Below, one piece after another: positions 21,750 to 35,565 of a stretch of DNA of 64,000 bases; positions within the stretch are counted from its first letter, which is position 1; every line of letters starts with the position of its first letter. Position numbers and translations under genes: made by a program. Source of the stretch: Carnegiea gigantea (Eukaryota > Streptophyta > Magnoliopsida > Caryophyllales > Cactaceae); NCBI GenBank assembly GCA_029747015.1, contig JAKOGI010000433.1, positions 278,001-342,000 of the forward strand, written 5' to 3'. Below the pieces are notes generated by a model. The model did no database searches. It worked only from the letters and a program-made list of their open reading frames with translations, and was not told the DNA's origin.

Positions 21750-23294
21750 TGATGAGTTAAAACCATAAGTGCATGATGTAGCTAGCAACCAATGAGTATG
21801 AGTTGTATCCACAAAAGGAGTTGTGTTTCCAAGGACCAAAGGCAACTCAAGTGTTTCAAGTTAGGCAAAACAAAGGGTGATGGAAAGTAGAACTAACCAG
21901 CTAAAACAAACAAAAAGGACTTCATTTATGATTAACCTAAGATAAACTAACTAATCAAGTCAAATGTAACATTCCCAAGTTTTGCTAGCATTTAGAGATG
22001 ATCGATTACACTATTAAACCTCATCTAAGCCCAATTAAACTTCAAGAGTAACAACTGAGGATCTAGTTAGGAATTGGTCTATTTTCATGTACAAATGCTA
22101 TTTATCCTCCCTGCCTATACTAAACATTCGACCTCTCATTTCAGCATAAGTCAAACATGGATGAAAGCTCTTTTAAGCATTTCATCGAACACTTGGCAAG
22201 CGTGCAAGAAACCTCTAAATTCAAGGATAAACAATGTATTGGCTAAGGCTTAAACAAGATCAACTAGACATCTTAAGGGCTACTTGTAACTAGAGATCAC
22301 AAATTTAATTACTGTCAAACATTAAAACACAAGCAAAGCTAGTCAAAGAAAACACATAAAATTAAAGAGATAGAAAAGAAACTTAGTCCTTAATAGCAAA
22401 ATCCACAATCTTGGACATGATATACACTAATCTAGGATAAATTATTCTCCCTCTAATGGGGGTTTTAGGTTGCTAACATAAATCCTAATCGCGTAATCAA
22501 AAGGCCTAAGTAAAAGGCTCCCCTAAAACAATTGCAAAATCATACTTAAATAATCCCGAACAGTCGGTTAACAAGTCACATGGTCGTGCTGTTCTGGACG
22601 ACATCCAGTGCCACTGCTGGAAAGTGGGGCAGTAATCCTACAATATAACCCCATGGTCTTATAATTGTTCATGACACCCTGTGTTCTTCCTTTCAACTTG
22701 AGCTACTGGCATGGGTGTAGATATTTACATGATAGGCCAAGTTGGGCCTTTTTCCATTATATGTTCACTTGATTTTCACCATGTTGAACCCAATTCTTAT
22801 TGATTCTGGGTTCAATATTGTTTCCTACAAAATAAACAAAAACTAGATAAGAATTATAGAAATTAGAATTTATTATGAGTAGAGCTAGATAAAGAAATGT
22901 ATCTATTACAATGTTTTGAGACTGAGCATTGGGTAACCTTCCTCTTACACGAGAAATTTCATGAACATCAGTACTTAAAGGAAATAAATAGGACTCTCTT
23001 TCCTCTAGTATTTCCTATCATTTTTGAAGAGAGAGTTGGTAATTAGATCCATTCCCCTAACCCACGAAAAATCAATACATGGGATGGGATAACCAAAGAA
23101 TTCTTCATGCAATTATCCTATACCACGGAATTGCCTACCACACTCCATGATTTGAAATTGTTAAAACAAGAGAAAAGGAAAGCTTCTAAGAATTTCTAGC
23201 CTAACGCAGGTAAACGTTTCATTAGCTCTAAATTTTCGGAATGAAAAACACCATGTTTGCATGATTGTTAAAAATTTAGACCAAATTGTACTCA
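21750..23294 (-). repeat. LTR of family-3 Athila-type element (left)
   Basis: On the minus strand the LTR ends ...AACTCATCA at 21750, followed by agtatttggcacc, a degraded primer site. The 5' end (TGAGTAC at 23294) is inferred by analogy with family 4. It shares 'gtgttcgatgaa' with the family-1 LTR. Compared with the right copy (50595-52209) it lacks about 70-75 bp near 22035, between short GGGCT repeats. Confidence 0.5.
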
Positions 23295-24051
<757 letters not shown>

Positions 24052-24213
24052 ATATAACTTCCCAAACAAATCTTCCATTGAACCTAAACAAAAAAACTTA
24101 AAAAACATTTTCCTTCCTATTACAATTTATGTTTCTTATGCTTGTTTTCGTGCCAAAGTTGATAATTTGCTACCTATATTTATTACTTTTTCTTTTGTCC
24201 AATAAATATAGCT

Positions 24214-25471
24214 TGCTGATACTACCGTAAGTGCACGGGTATTGTAATTCAGTTTTAATATCGTTCCCATAGAGACCAAATGTAACCTATTGAGTTTTGA
24301 CCTATTATAAAAGGTTAAGCAAACAACTTCCAATGGGTTGTTCAAATTTAGCTAATTAACTAATCGGGAAATTCAATTGAATCAAAATATCTAGGGAATT
24401 ATTTCGCCTAGTAAAGAGTTGGATCAATAGATTAAATCATGCACTTTACATAGATTGGATGACTGAAGGGAGTGCAATCGAGCTAAAATTCAGTCTTTTC
24501 TTTTGAAATAAATTGAATTGTCTAAACTAATCCAATTAACATTCTTTCAAATGTTCTTGTTTTAGTCTAAGTTGAAGATTTTTCATTGGCTAAACTTTTC
24601 TCTTAACAAACAAATCCCTTTTAAGTGTTGCTGAATCAAGTCTTATCTTGTCGATCAAATAGCAAGTTTCTCCTTTTTCTGCTTCACTCAACTGATATAT
24701 CATAAGCAAGCAAATTTCACTAAAATTCACTCAGAACACTTCAATCACAAGGTAGAATTCAATCATTCCAACACAGAATAAGCATAAGCAATGAAGATTA
24801 AGGATCCAACATCAATACTTCGGCTAAAAAATCCCTAAATTAAATAAACTACTCACTCATGCTCAAAATTAACAACATCTGAAACAAGAGTTCAAGAAAA
24901 TACTAAAGGGAGAAAAAAACATAGCAGCAGTGGTGATTCTCTAATGGTGTCTCAAACTTCAAACCCCCAAAAGCCAAAACTTTTCTTCAATTTCTTCTTT
25001 TACTGTAAAATATAAACTAAGAATTCTAATTCTAATGAAAAATATGAGAATGATGAATGAGAAGTGAGATGAGTTCTCTTCTCTTTCTGCAGCCAAACAT
25101 CCTCTTTAAGCAGAAACTCGATCATCCTCAGCCACAAGACGAAAGAAGACAAAGAGGTAAGCAGTTTAAGGCTCACCATAGACCATAGCCTTCATCATGG
25201 ACTGTCTCTGGTGATCTATGTCTCGAAATTTTTTGGCTCTTCTTTTCCTCCACAGGCATGTTGACTTGGAGGGCATCTGTAGGGAGTCACATCATATGCA
25301 ATTAGGGATCAAAGTCGGGGCAAAAAGGTCCAAAAACCTGCAAAACATAGAAAAGAACCATACCCAAGTGAAAACAGCAATAGTAGTGTAGATTATAACA
25401 TGAAGTTCATAAATCTCCCTAAAAATGCAACAAAACGACCCCAAAATGAAGTAAACTCTAAGCACTTTTTA
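24214..25471 (-). repeat. LTR of family-2 element (left copy)
   Basis: On the minus strand it starts at 25471 next to GAGGGAG (TG mutated to TA here; TG is kept in the right copy) and ends ...AGTATCAGCA at 24214. It contains the 'cccgtgcacttacggtagta' end typical of this group. Only the 3' LTR is present in this arm. It is 1258 bp, against 1257 bp for 37779-39035. Confidence 0.7.
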
Positions 25472-25784
25472 AACTCCCTCATGCTTAGACCGTTGCTTGT
25501 CCCCAAGTAATTATGAAACTAGAGCTATGATGAAGGCCTCCTTAGGTGAACAATAGTGGCTACATCAATAGCCAAATTGACCCAAGAAGTTAGACCAAAA
25601 GTGATTGAAAATATTGCAAAATAGATAGGAGAATGAAGTTTTCGAAATAAGAACAAGTACCATCACATCAAAAATCGAATCGATCACCCAAATCAACTTG
25701 AACAATCATATTGGCACATACAAGAAGTAGACTAAAAGAATCGGTAGACCCTCACTTTAGTAATGAAGCACTCATCACTCATGT
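25472..25784 (-). other. Family-2 3' noncoding region, cut by CACTA (left)
   Basis: Homologous to 762-1200 and 54433-54560 ('aagcactcatcactcatg'). The CACTA element interrupts it; the 3-bp target site TGT is at 25782-25784 and its partner ACA is at 37466-37468. Confidence 0.6.
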
Positions 25785-25995
25785 CAGTATAAAAAGGGGC
25801 TAAATACCGACGGAAAAAGTGACGGACAATGCACCCGATGGAGACATTTTTTTGCTCCAACGGAAATTACATAGGATTTCGACGGAAATTTAAATTTCCG
25901 ACGGGTTTTCCATTGGAAATAATTTCCGTCGTAATATCCGTTGGAAATTACATTTTCCATCGGAATTCGATGTAAGTTCCATTGGATAAAAAATA
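25785..25995 (+). repeat. CACTA terminal and subterminal repeats (left)
   Basis: The terminal sequence is followed by many copies of a TTTCCGACGG/CCGTCGGAAA word in both orientations, such as 'cgacggaaatt' and 'aatttccgacggg'. Subterminal repeats of this kind are the binding sites of the element's regulatory protein in En/Spm. Confidence 0.75.
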
Positions 25996-27738
25996 CCTTT
26001 CCCAAGAAAAAAGCAAATCTGGTTTTTAAAGCGTGGCCTCCTTCTTTGTCTTCATTTCACAACCGAGTTTGCAACTGAGATAGAAAAACAAGGAAAGAGA
26101 GAGAGAGAGAATCGAGGAGAGAGAAAGAATGCAACAAGGAGAGAGAGGGGAGAGCTCCATTTTTTCAGGTGATCGATGAAGGAGGTTGTCGTTGTTCATA
26201 ATTCATCGGTAAGTTGATTATTTTTAGTTAATTTGCTGCTTAAAATTGAAAATTTTGAGTTAATTAGTGTTTTTTGTGGTGGTTGATTTGTTGTGAATGG
26301 GTTGAAAAGGAGAAGCTGCCGCCGCCGCCGCTGCCGCTGCTGCCTTCTTGCTAGTCATTTCACCGATGATTAATTTAATTTTTCGGGTATTTAGAGGTTA
26401 GTGACACTAAGCGCTTAGGTTTATTGAAATTATTGTGTTTTGAAATTATTTTAATTTGTTATGTATTGTTGAATTTTGTGAAATTTAATTTTGTTGTGTA
26501 TATGTTAGTTTATTTAATTTATTTTATTTGGTAAATTATGGATGTGGAAAATATGGATGTGAAGTATATTATTTTTTTGTTTGATTTGTGAAGTGTATTT
26601 ATTTGGATAAGTAGAATAAAATATATTGAGTACGTATATTTATAAAAATTATATAATTATTACAAAAAGTTGAAATATGTTAAGCACATTTAATGTGTTT
26701 TGGTTTTGGTAAATGATTTAAGCTTGTCAAGTATGTTTTTTTGGGGATTTGTTGTATATATTAATTTTTGGTAAGTATGTCCAATATATGTTTATTTTAG
26801 GTATGTTTAATTTTTAGTATAATTTGTTTGATTTGGTAAGTGCATTTATTTTATTTTTTGGTTAATAGTATTTTGTTTATTTTTTGGGCTTGTTTATTTG
26901 GATGAAATATGAAATAAATAATTTAATTTGTGTTTGATTTGTTAATTAGGTTTATTTTGATAAATAAAATAGTTACGTTAAATTTATTTTTTTGTAGCAT
27001 ATATGTTTAGTTATATTGTTGTATTTTAGTTTTTTGTGAAAATTTATTTGCAGAATATGGGAATATAAAATGTGAACTAAATATGAATATAATTTTTTTC
27101 GGAATATGCAACTTGAAAGTGATAATTAAACATATTTAATTATTAATTATTGGTGTCATTAGTGAATATAAAATATATAGTAAATAATTTAATCTTTAAT
27201 TTAATTTGCAATGTACGTATTTTGATTTGGATAAATGAAATAGTTATAATGGTTGCATGTAAGTAGTTATGGGTGATGGAATAAAAATGTTTTTCAAATT
27301 TTGTGTGCACAAGTAATTTTTGATTTAAATGGCCGTATAATGAAAAGGAAATGTTTGTTTTGATAAATGGTGTTAGTTATGGTTTATTTGTTATGTATTT
27401 TAGATGGAAAAAAAAGAAAAAATATTGAACGATAAAAACAATCGCAATTGTTCATATTCCTGTCACAAGCTCGGCGTTGTTTTTTGTCGATTGAAACAGG
27501 TTTCTTTATTATCTTTACCTATAGTAATTTATGTGCTTTAAAATTGTGTTAATATTCATAGATAAGTTCATTATCGTCTTCCAAATATTGAATTGTATGA
27601 TATATTACAATAATTCATTGGTTAGTGCATGGTTAAATTGATTTCTAAAAGATATTTATTGAAATTAATTGTAGTATATATAACAATTAAGGCAATAAGA
27701 TTAAGGCAATAATTCATTAGTTAGTGCATGGTTAGTGC

Positions 27739-30700
27739 CTGATGTTGTAAAGTCTCATTTGCATAGAAAGGAATTTGTGAAGAATTATTAGCATTGGACA
27801 AGTCATGGGGAAGATAATAATTCAGAAGTAGGAGGTGCAAGTACTTCACAATCTATGAGTTATGATTATGATCACAATGATCATAATCATATGGAGAACA
27901 TGCTTCTTGTTGCCTTCCAAGCTAATGAAATGAACATGAGTAGCACTCATAATATAACTCCTGAGGCATTTTACAGTATGCTTGAATCTGCCTAAAGACC
28001 TTTGTATGAAGGGTGCAACATAACTAAACTAGAAACATCTGTAAGGCTACTTAGTATTAAATCCGGCCACAACATGTCTCAATGTTGTTTCAATGAAGTT
28101 GTTGGTTTGATGAACAATACATGCCCTCCCGAAAGTCACATTCCAAAAAATTATCATCAGCAGTTGAGAAAAGTGAGAGATTTAGGCATGGTAGTTTAGG
28201 AAATTGATTATTTTCCGAATAGTTGTATGCTTTATTGTAAACATAATAAGCCTATGTCTGCATGCAAATTTTGTGGATATGCAAGACGATTACCAAAAAA
28301 CTCTAACCAACGAGGACATAAAGAGGTTTCATGTGCTAAAATGCACTACCTACCTTTAATCCCAAGATTGTAAAGATTGTATACCTCTAAAAGTACTGCT
28401 GCCCACATGAGATGGCACCATGAGCATCGCTAAGAGCCGGATGTTCTCCGGCATCCGTTGGATGGCCTAGCGTGGAAGTACTTTGATCAAAAGTATCCAA
28501 ATTTTGCAGCAGAGCCTCGGAATGTAAGGTTAGGTCTATGTGCTGATGGTTTCACACCATTCTCACTATCTGAAAGACCATATTCTGCGTGGCCAGTTGT
28601 TGTTACACCTTAAAACTTGCCCCCAGATCTGTGTATGACCACTCCATACATGTTTTTAAGTTGTGTTATCCCTGGTCCCACAAATCTGAAGAACAGAATT
28701 GATATGTACTTGCAACTCTTCATTGATTAGTTGAAAATGCTATGAGATGTTATGGTGGATACATTTGATGTTTCATGTGGGAAAACTTTTAGATTGCATG
28801 CTGCATTAATGTTGACAACCAATTATTTTCCTGCATATGGAATGTTGTGCTGTTGGGGTACTCATAGGTTGTTAGTATGTCCAGTTTGCATGCACCAAAA
28901 TTGTGCATTCTAGTTACAGCATGGACGAAAGCCATCTTGGTTCGATTGCCATCGTCGGCTCTTGCCTCGAAATCATTGTTTTAGAGCTGATAAAATTGCT
29001 TTTTATAAAGGGAAGAGCATACACATTGGCCCTCCTCAAAGGATTTCTGATGAAATATTGTTTGAGGTAGCATCTAAATTGCCTAAAGTGACTACAAAGG
29101 TAGAATTTCAAATTCAAGGATTTCAGGAAAATGAACATAACTGGACCAACCAAAGTATCTTTTAGGAGTTACCTTATTAGAAGCATCAACTTCTAAGACA
29201 TAACTTGATGTTATGCATATTGAGAAAAATTTTAGTGAAAATACTATAAATACGGTGATGGTTGTTACGGGAAAAAGAAAGAATGATATAAAAGCAAGAA
29301 TGGATATGGCTATTCTGTGCAGTGGACAGAAGTTAAACTTAGCTACAAGAGGGTCAACTGATAGATTGTGTAAGCCGAAAGCCACGTTTACACTCTCGTT
29401 ATCTCAAAAGAGGGCTATTTGCCAATGGTTGTGAGAGGTTCATGTGCCTGAAGGTTATTGTTCTAATGTGAGAAATTGGGTTGATTCATCTAACACAAAG
29501 TTTCAAAATATGAAAAGTCATGATCATCATGTGTTTTTAGAGATTCTTCTTCCTATAGCTTTTGTTGCTCTTCCGGAAGATGTTTTGGGACCCTTGGTCG
29601 AGTTGAGTGAATTCTTCAGAGACGTATGCTCTAGTGAGTTACATGTTAACATGCTGGAAGAGATGAATAAGAATATTATTGTAATTCTTTGTAAAATGGA
29701 GACAGTTTTCCCTCTTGAATTTTGGAATGTCATAGAACATTTGCCCATTCATTTAGCAGAAAAAGTTTTATTGGGTGGTCCTATTCAATATCGATGGATG
29801 TATCCTTTTGAGATGTATTTTAGCTAGATGAAGCCTATAGCAAAGAACAAAGCTCGTGTACAGGCATCCATGGTTCAGACATACTTAGCATTTGAGATTA
29901 AACATGTTGCGAGTATTATTTTCAATCAAACTTGCATTGACCAAGAGTTAGGCATAATGAGAGTATACAACAATCTGAACCACAAATGCCAACTCTTTCA
30001 ATGTTCAAAAGCAAGGGTACTCCAATTGGAAATCGAGGAAAAAGATATCTTACTGAGCCGGAGTATCGTGTCGCTCGCCTTCACATCTTACTGAATTGTG
30101 ATGGAGTGTAACCACATTTGGAGTAAGTTTATGAGTTATTAAAAGTTTCATTTCAATACTCAAATGGTTGAGTAATTAAATAATTTGAATCTTTAAATAT
30201 GGTTGGTCCCAGACATCAATTCCGCAGTCATAATCCTAACGCAAGTGATATGGAAGTTGACTTATTTATCGAATCAAATTTTGCACAGTGGTTTGAGTAC
30301 AATGTAAGTAATTTTTCATAACTAATCTTCAATTCTTACAAAATATTATTTTACTCTAAAAAGAATAATGTGTTTTTTCCATTATAGGTTAATTCTTACC
30401 AGGTGTTTGATAATGAGAGGTAAAATTTTTGGTGAACTTATCTCATGGACCCATTATGGTGGAGGAATGTTTTTCTGGGTATAAAGTGAATGGTTTTCAG
30501 CTTCATACTAAGGCTAGGAACGAAGGTAAAGCCACATATAACTGTGGTGTGTGTATCAAAGGAGTAAGTGAAGGTGATGAAGTATCAAGAGATTATTATG
30601 GCATCCTTCATGAAGTTATTCGTGTTGAATTCACGGGTAAACCAATTAAAAAATGTGTACTTTTTAATTATGAGTGGTTAGAGACGGATGTTCCTTGGAC

Positions 30701-31174
30701 GCTACGTTATCCTAAATTCACCCCCTATCGCGAGGTTAATCATAACTGACGTTATAGAAAGTTTGACCAATTCATACTTGCTGATACTGCAACCCAAGTG
30801 GTATATCTTAAGTACCTTAAGGGATAGCAGGAAAAGCGAACTGGTGGGTAGCTATACCGAACAAACCTCACGGTGCCTCTAAGGATAAGGATAATTTATA
30901 GCTTGCCTATCAATAGTTAGGAATGACAACCATGAATGTGGATGATGTAATAGCCACAATATTAGTCGATGAAACTGCAGTAGCGGATAATGGTGATGGA
31001 CATGATTGGGGTGATGATCATGATGGGGATGGTGAACATGATAATAACAACTCTGAAGAGGAAGAAGAAGGTGAATGAGAAGATGAAGGTGAAAACACTG
31101 ATGATGATAGTGAATGAGATATGACATTGTAAAGTGATGATGACGATGATGATGATGTGTCCCAAAATGGTTGA
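27739..31174 (+). pseudogene. CACTA tnp2-type transposase, degenerate (left)
   Basis: Pieces of one transposase can be followed in order. The Transposase_21 core is at about 28370-29000, with RLGLCADGFTPFS, SAWPVVVTP and CPVCMHQN motifs. A DUF4218-like region follows at 29217-29827 (RAICQWL; AIGRRISKNT on the other strand is a shadow). A DUF4216-like region (30429-30745: YNCGVCIKG, RDYYGILHEVI) and an acidic Asp-rich C-terminus ending at TGA 31172-31174 come last. Many stops interrupt it, for example within the core at 28611 and 28729. The stop at 29825 is shared with the right copy; others are private. The N-terminal transposase-associated segment kept in the right copy (about 35352-35560) is deleted here and replaced by a short templated filler at 27707-27734. 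Confidence 0.85.
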
Positions 31175-32144
31175 TTTAATCTTTTAGTTGTATGGATGTT
31201 TATGCATGTATATGTATTTTATTTGTAATTTCAAGTTAGGAAAAACAATGATATTTGTTTGACGCATTTATTCCAATTGAGTTCTTGAAAGTTTCGTTGT
31301 TTACTGTAATTTCCTAATGACAATACTATCAATGTTTATGCTGCTATATTTTGTGTTTATGTTGTTCTTATTTATTAGATGTCTGGAGCAAATGATAGAT
31401 GTGCTCGAGGTCAAACCATTAGGAGTGGTGCGGGTAGAGGAGCACCACAACCGACCCCACAGAATAGCCAACTGAAAACAATGAAATAAACACTTTTAGT
31501 GGGATGTTTGGAGGTTTCCTTGACCCAACTCAGCCACTCGGAAATTATTTTGGTAGCATGAACGAGCAACCATATATGTAGCCACCTTTTTTGGTATGGA
31601 TATACAGTCATCTATCCAACCCAATAATCCTTACATCGGTGGCACTTCAGCTACCCTATTAGTTTATCAACAATTAGCACTATTAGCCCACATTACAATA
31701 GTCATCAGATTGTTGGTCAGCCTAGAATGCCAAGTCACTCAGTCTAAAATAAAGGGGTCCAAAATGAAGGGGCAGGAAGAGACAGACAAAGTCCTATACC
31801 TAATAGTGAAGCCACAAGCACAGGCAACAAAATTTGTTTGCAACCTGATGGTGATACATAAGTTCATTACAAATTTTCTTGATCGCTAGTCGTATTTTTT
31901 TTCATGCCTATAGTAATTAATTTTAACGATTCTATTTTGTACTTAGTTTTGTTCCATACTAGGACGTAGTTCAGAAAATTGTTAGAAAACTTTGGAGGTA
32001 AGTACCCACGTCCTTGGACCACGTGGCAGGAAGTTCCACAATCCCAGCGAGACATATGGTTTAATGAGTTTAAGGTTCGTTTTCCGTACAATGAATTTGA
32101 ATGTCGTCATAACTACAACAATACATTGAATCTTTCCGTACATA
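30957..32144. other. Central spacer of the giant palindrome
   Basis: A 1188-bp unique segment between the arms. Arm identity ends at 'gtaatagcca' (30947-30956), which the right arm mirrors at 32145-32154. The spacer is the direct continuation of the left CACTA element: transposase tail, ~200-bp AT-rich gap, then second ORF. Confidence 0.85.
31381..32144 (+). pseudogene. CACTA second ORF (Transposase_24-like), truncated
   Basis: It begins ATG 31381 (MSGANDRCARGQ, then Gly/Arg-rich), stops after about 35 codons, and is recognisable again at 31979-32120 as NFGGKYPRPWTTW...SQRDIWFNEFKVRF, the pattern of plant En/Spm tnpA-like proteins. It is cut at 32144 by the palindrome junction. This protein would bind the subterminal repeats. 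It is present only once in the window, because it lies in the spacer. Confidence 0.6.
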
Positions 32145-35100
32145 TGGCTATTACGTCATCCACATTCATGGTTGTCATTCCTAACTGTTGATAGACAAGC
32201 TCTAAATTATCCTTATCTTTAGAGGCACCGCGAGGTTTGTTTGGTATAGCTACCCACAAATTCGCTTTTCCTGGTATCCCTCAAGGTACTTAAGATTACT
32301 TGGGTTACAGTATCAGCAAATATAAATTGGTCAAACTTTCTATAACGTCAGTTATGATTAACCTCGGGATAGGGGATGAATTTAGGATAACGTAGCCTCC
32401 AAGGAACATTCGGGTCAAACCACTCATAATTAAAAAGTACATATTTTTTAATTGGTTTACCTGTGAATTCAACACGAATAACTTCATAAAGTATGCCATA
32501 ATAATCTCCTGATACTTCATCACCTTCACCTACTCCTTTGACACACACACTATAGTTATATGTGGCTTTACCTTAATGTCTAGCCTTAGTATGAAGCCGA
32601 AAACCATTCACTTTGTACCCAGAAAAACATTCCTCCACCATAATGGGTCCATGAGATAAGTTCACCAAAAATTTTTTACCTCTCATCATCAAACACCTGG
32701 TAAGAATTAACCTATGATGAAAAAAACACATTATTCTTTTTAGAGTAAAATAACATTTTGTAAGAATTGAAGATTAGTTATGAAAAATTACTTACATTGT
32801 ACTCAAACTACTGTGCAAAATTTGATTCGATAAATAAGTCAACTTCCATATCACTTGCATTAGGATTATGACCGCGGGATTTTTGTCCAAGGCCAACTGT
32901 ATTTAAAGATTCAAATTACTTAATTACTCAACCATTAGAGTATTGAAATGAAACTTTTAATAACTGATAAACTTACTCCAAATGTGGTTACTCTCCATCA
33001 CAATTCAATAAGAAATGAAGGCGAGCGACACGATACTCCGGCTCAGTAAGATATCTTTTTCCTCAATTTCCAAATGGAGTACCCTTACGGTTGAACATTG
33101 AAAGAGTTGGCATTTGTGGTTCGGATTATCGCATACTCTCATTATGCCCAACTCTTGGGCAATGCAAGTTTGATTGAAAATAATACTCGCAACATGTTTA
33201 ATCTCAAATGCTAAGTATATCTGAACCATGGATACCTGTACACGAGCTTTGTCCTTTGCTATAGGCTTCATCTAGCTAAAATACATCTCAAAAGGATACA
33301 TCCATCGATATTGAATAGGACCACCCAATAAAGCTTTTTCTGCTAAATGAATGGGCAAATGTTCTATGACATTCCAAAATTCAAGAGGGAAAACTGTCTC
33401 CATTTTACAAAGAATTACAACAATATTCTTATTTATCTCTTTAACATGTAACTCACTAGAGCATACGTTTTTGAAGAATTCACTCAACTCGACCAAGGGT
33501 CCCAAAACATCTTCCGGAAGAGCAACAAAAGCTATAGGAAGAAGAATCTCTAAAAACACATGATGATCATGACTTTTCATATTTTGAAACTTTGTATTAG
33601 ATGAATCAACCCAATTTCCCACATTACAACAATAACCATCAGGCACATGAACCTTTCGCAACCATTGGCAAATAGCCCTCTTTTGAGATAAGGAGAGTGC
33701 AAACGTGGCTTTCGGTTTACACAATCTATCAGTTGACCCTCTTATAGCTAAGTTCAACTTTTGTCTACTGCACAGAATAGCCATATCCATTCTTACTTTT
33801 ATATCATCCTTTCTTTTTCCCGTAACATCCATCACTGTATTTATAGTATTTTCACTGAAATTTTTCTCAATATGCACAACATCAAGTTATGTCATAGAAG
33901 TTGATGCTTCTAATAAGGCAACTCCTAAAAGATACTTTGGTTGGTCCAGTTATGTTCATTTTCCTGAAATCCTAGAATTTGAAATTCTACCTTTGTAGTC
34001 ACTTTAGGCAATTTAGATGCTACGTCAAACAATATTTCATCAGAAATCCTTCGAGGAGGAACAATGTGTATGCTCTTCCTTTACGAAAAGCAACTCTATT
34101 AGCTCTAAAACAATGATTCCGAGGCAAGAGCCGACGATGGCAATCGAACCAAGATGGCTTTCGTCCATGCTGTAACTGGAATACATAATTTTGGTGCATG
34201 CAAACTGGACATGCTAACAACCCATGACTACTCCAATAGGACAACATTCCATACGCGGGAAAATAATTGATTGTCCACATTAATGCAGCATGCAATCTAA
34301 AAGTTTTCCCGCATGAAATATCAAATGTATCCACTCTAACATCCCATAGCATTTTCAACTCATCAATTAGGGGTTGCAAGTACATATCAATTTTATTCTT
34401 CGAATTTGTTGAACCTAGGATAACACAACTTAAAAACATTTATGGAGTGATCATACACATATCTGGGGGTAAGTTATAAGGTGTAACAACAACTGGCCAC
34501 ACAGAATATGGTCTTTCAGATAGTGAGAATGGTGTGAAACTATCAGCACATAGACCTAACCTTACATTTCGAGGCTCTGCTGCAAAATTTGGATACTTTT
34601 GATCAAAGTACTTCTATGCTAGTCCATCCGACGGATGCCGGAGAATACCTGATTCTTGGCGATGCCTATGGTGCCATCTCATGTAGGCGACAGTACTTTT
34701 AGAGGCATACAATCTTTACAATCTTGGGATTAAAGGCAGGTAGTGCATTTTAGCACATGAAACCTCCTTATGTTCTCGTTGGTTGGAGTTCTTTGGTAAT
34801 CGTCTTGCATATCCACAAAATTTTCATGCAGACATAGCCTTATTATATTTATAATAAAGCATACAACTATTCGGAAAACAATCAATTTCATAAACTTCCA
34901 TGCCTAAATCTCTCACTTTTCTCAGCTGCTGATGATAAGTTTTTGGAATGTGACTTTTAGGAGGGCATGTATCTTTCATCAAACCAACAACTTCATTGAA
35001 ACAACGTTGAGACATGTTGTGACCCGATTTAATACTAAGTAGCCTTACAGATGTTTGTAGTTCAGTTATGTTGCACCCTTCATATAAAGGTCTTTGGGCA

Positions 35101-35565
35101 GATTCAAGCATAGTGTAAAATGCCTCAGGATTTATATCATGAGAGCTACTCATGTTCATTTCATTGGCTTGGAAGGCAACATGAAGCATGTTCTCCATAT
35201 GATTATGATCACTATGATTGTAATTATAACTCATAGATTGTGAAGTACTTGCACCCCCTACTTCTAAATTATCATCTTCCCCATGACTTATCCAATGCTA
35301 ATAATTCTTCACAAATTCCTTTCTATACAAATGAGACTTGACAACATCAGGCGCAAAGTATTACATATTCTTGCACTTCATACATGAACATCTATAAACT
35401 CCATTAATTCTATACTCCTCCTGATTTTATGCAAGTTCACCAAACATATTTACTCCCATCAACCACTCATTTCTAAGCCCATGTCCATCAGGATTTCTCC
35501 TCTTATACATCCATTGATGATGCAACGGGCTATCCATATGTTGATAATCTTGTTGCCTTAATTGT
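32145..35565 (-). pseudogene. CACTA tnp2-type transposase, degenerate (right)
   Basis: Same order as the left copy but with different damage. The N-terminal transposase-associated segment survives near 35352-35560 (WMYKRRNPDG, CSCMKCKN) though interrupted by stops. The Transposase_21 core is open over 139 codons (34439-34020: DMYLQPLIDELKMLWD, NYFPAYGMLSYW, ACPVCMHQN), a stretch that has several stops in the left copy. The DUF4218-like part is open from 33877 to 33272 (201 codons), where the left copy has a stop after RAICQWL. The DUF4216-like part is at 32548-32348. The stop just before MKPIAK (about 33272) is shared by both copies, so the gene was already broken before the palindrome formed. 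Confidence 0.85.

Larger units (their letters stand above)
25785..32144 (+). mobile_element. CACTA (En/Spm) transposon, 5' part, plus orientation
   Basis: It starts with CAGTATAAAAAGGGGC, a mutated form of the CACTACAAAAGGGGC end seen at 37465 (minus). Subterminal TTTCCGTCGG-type repeats follow, then a ~1.6-kb AT-rich leader (26000-27400; nothing coding seen) with a CCG/CTG triplet run near 26316-26345. A broken tnp2 transposase and the start of a second ORF complete it. The 3' end is missing, because the inverted copy begins at 32145. Part 30957-32144 has no counterpart in the right arm. Confidence 0.85.
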
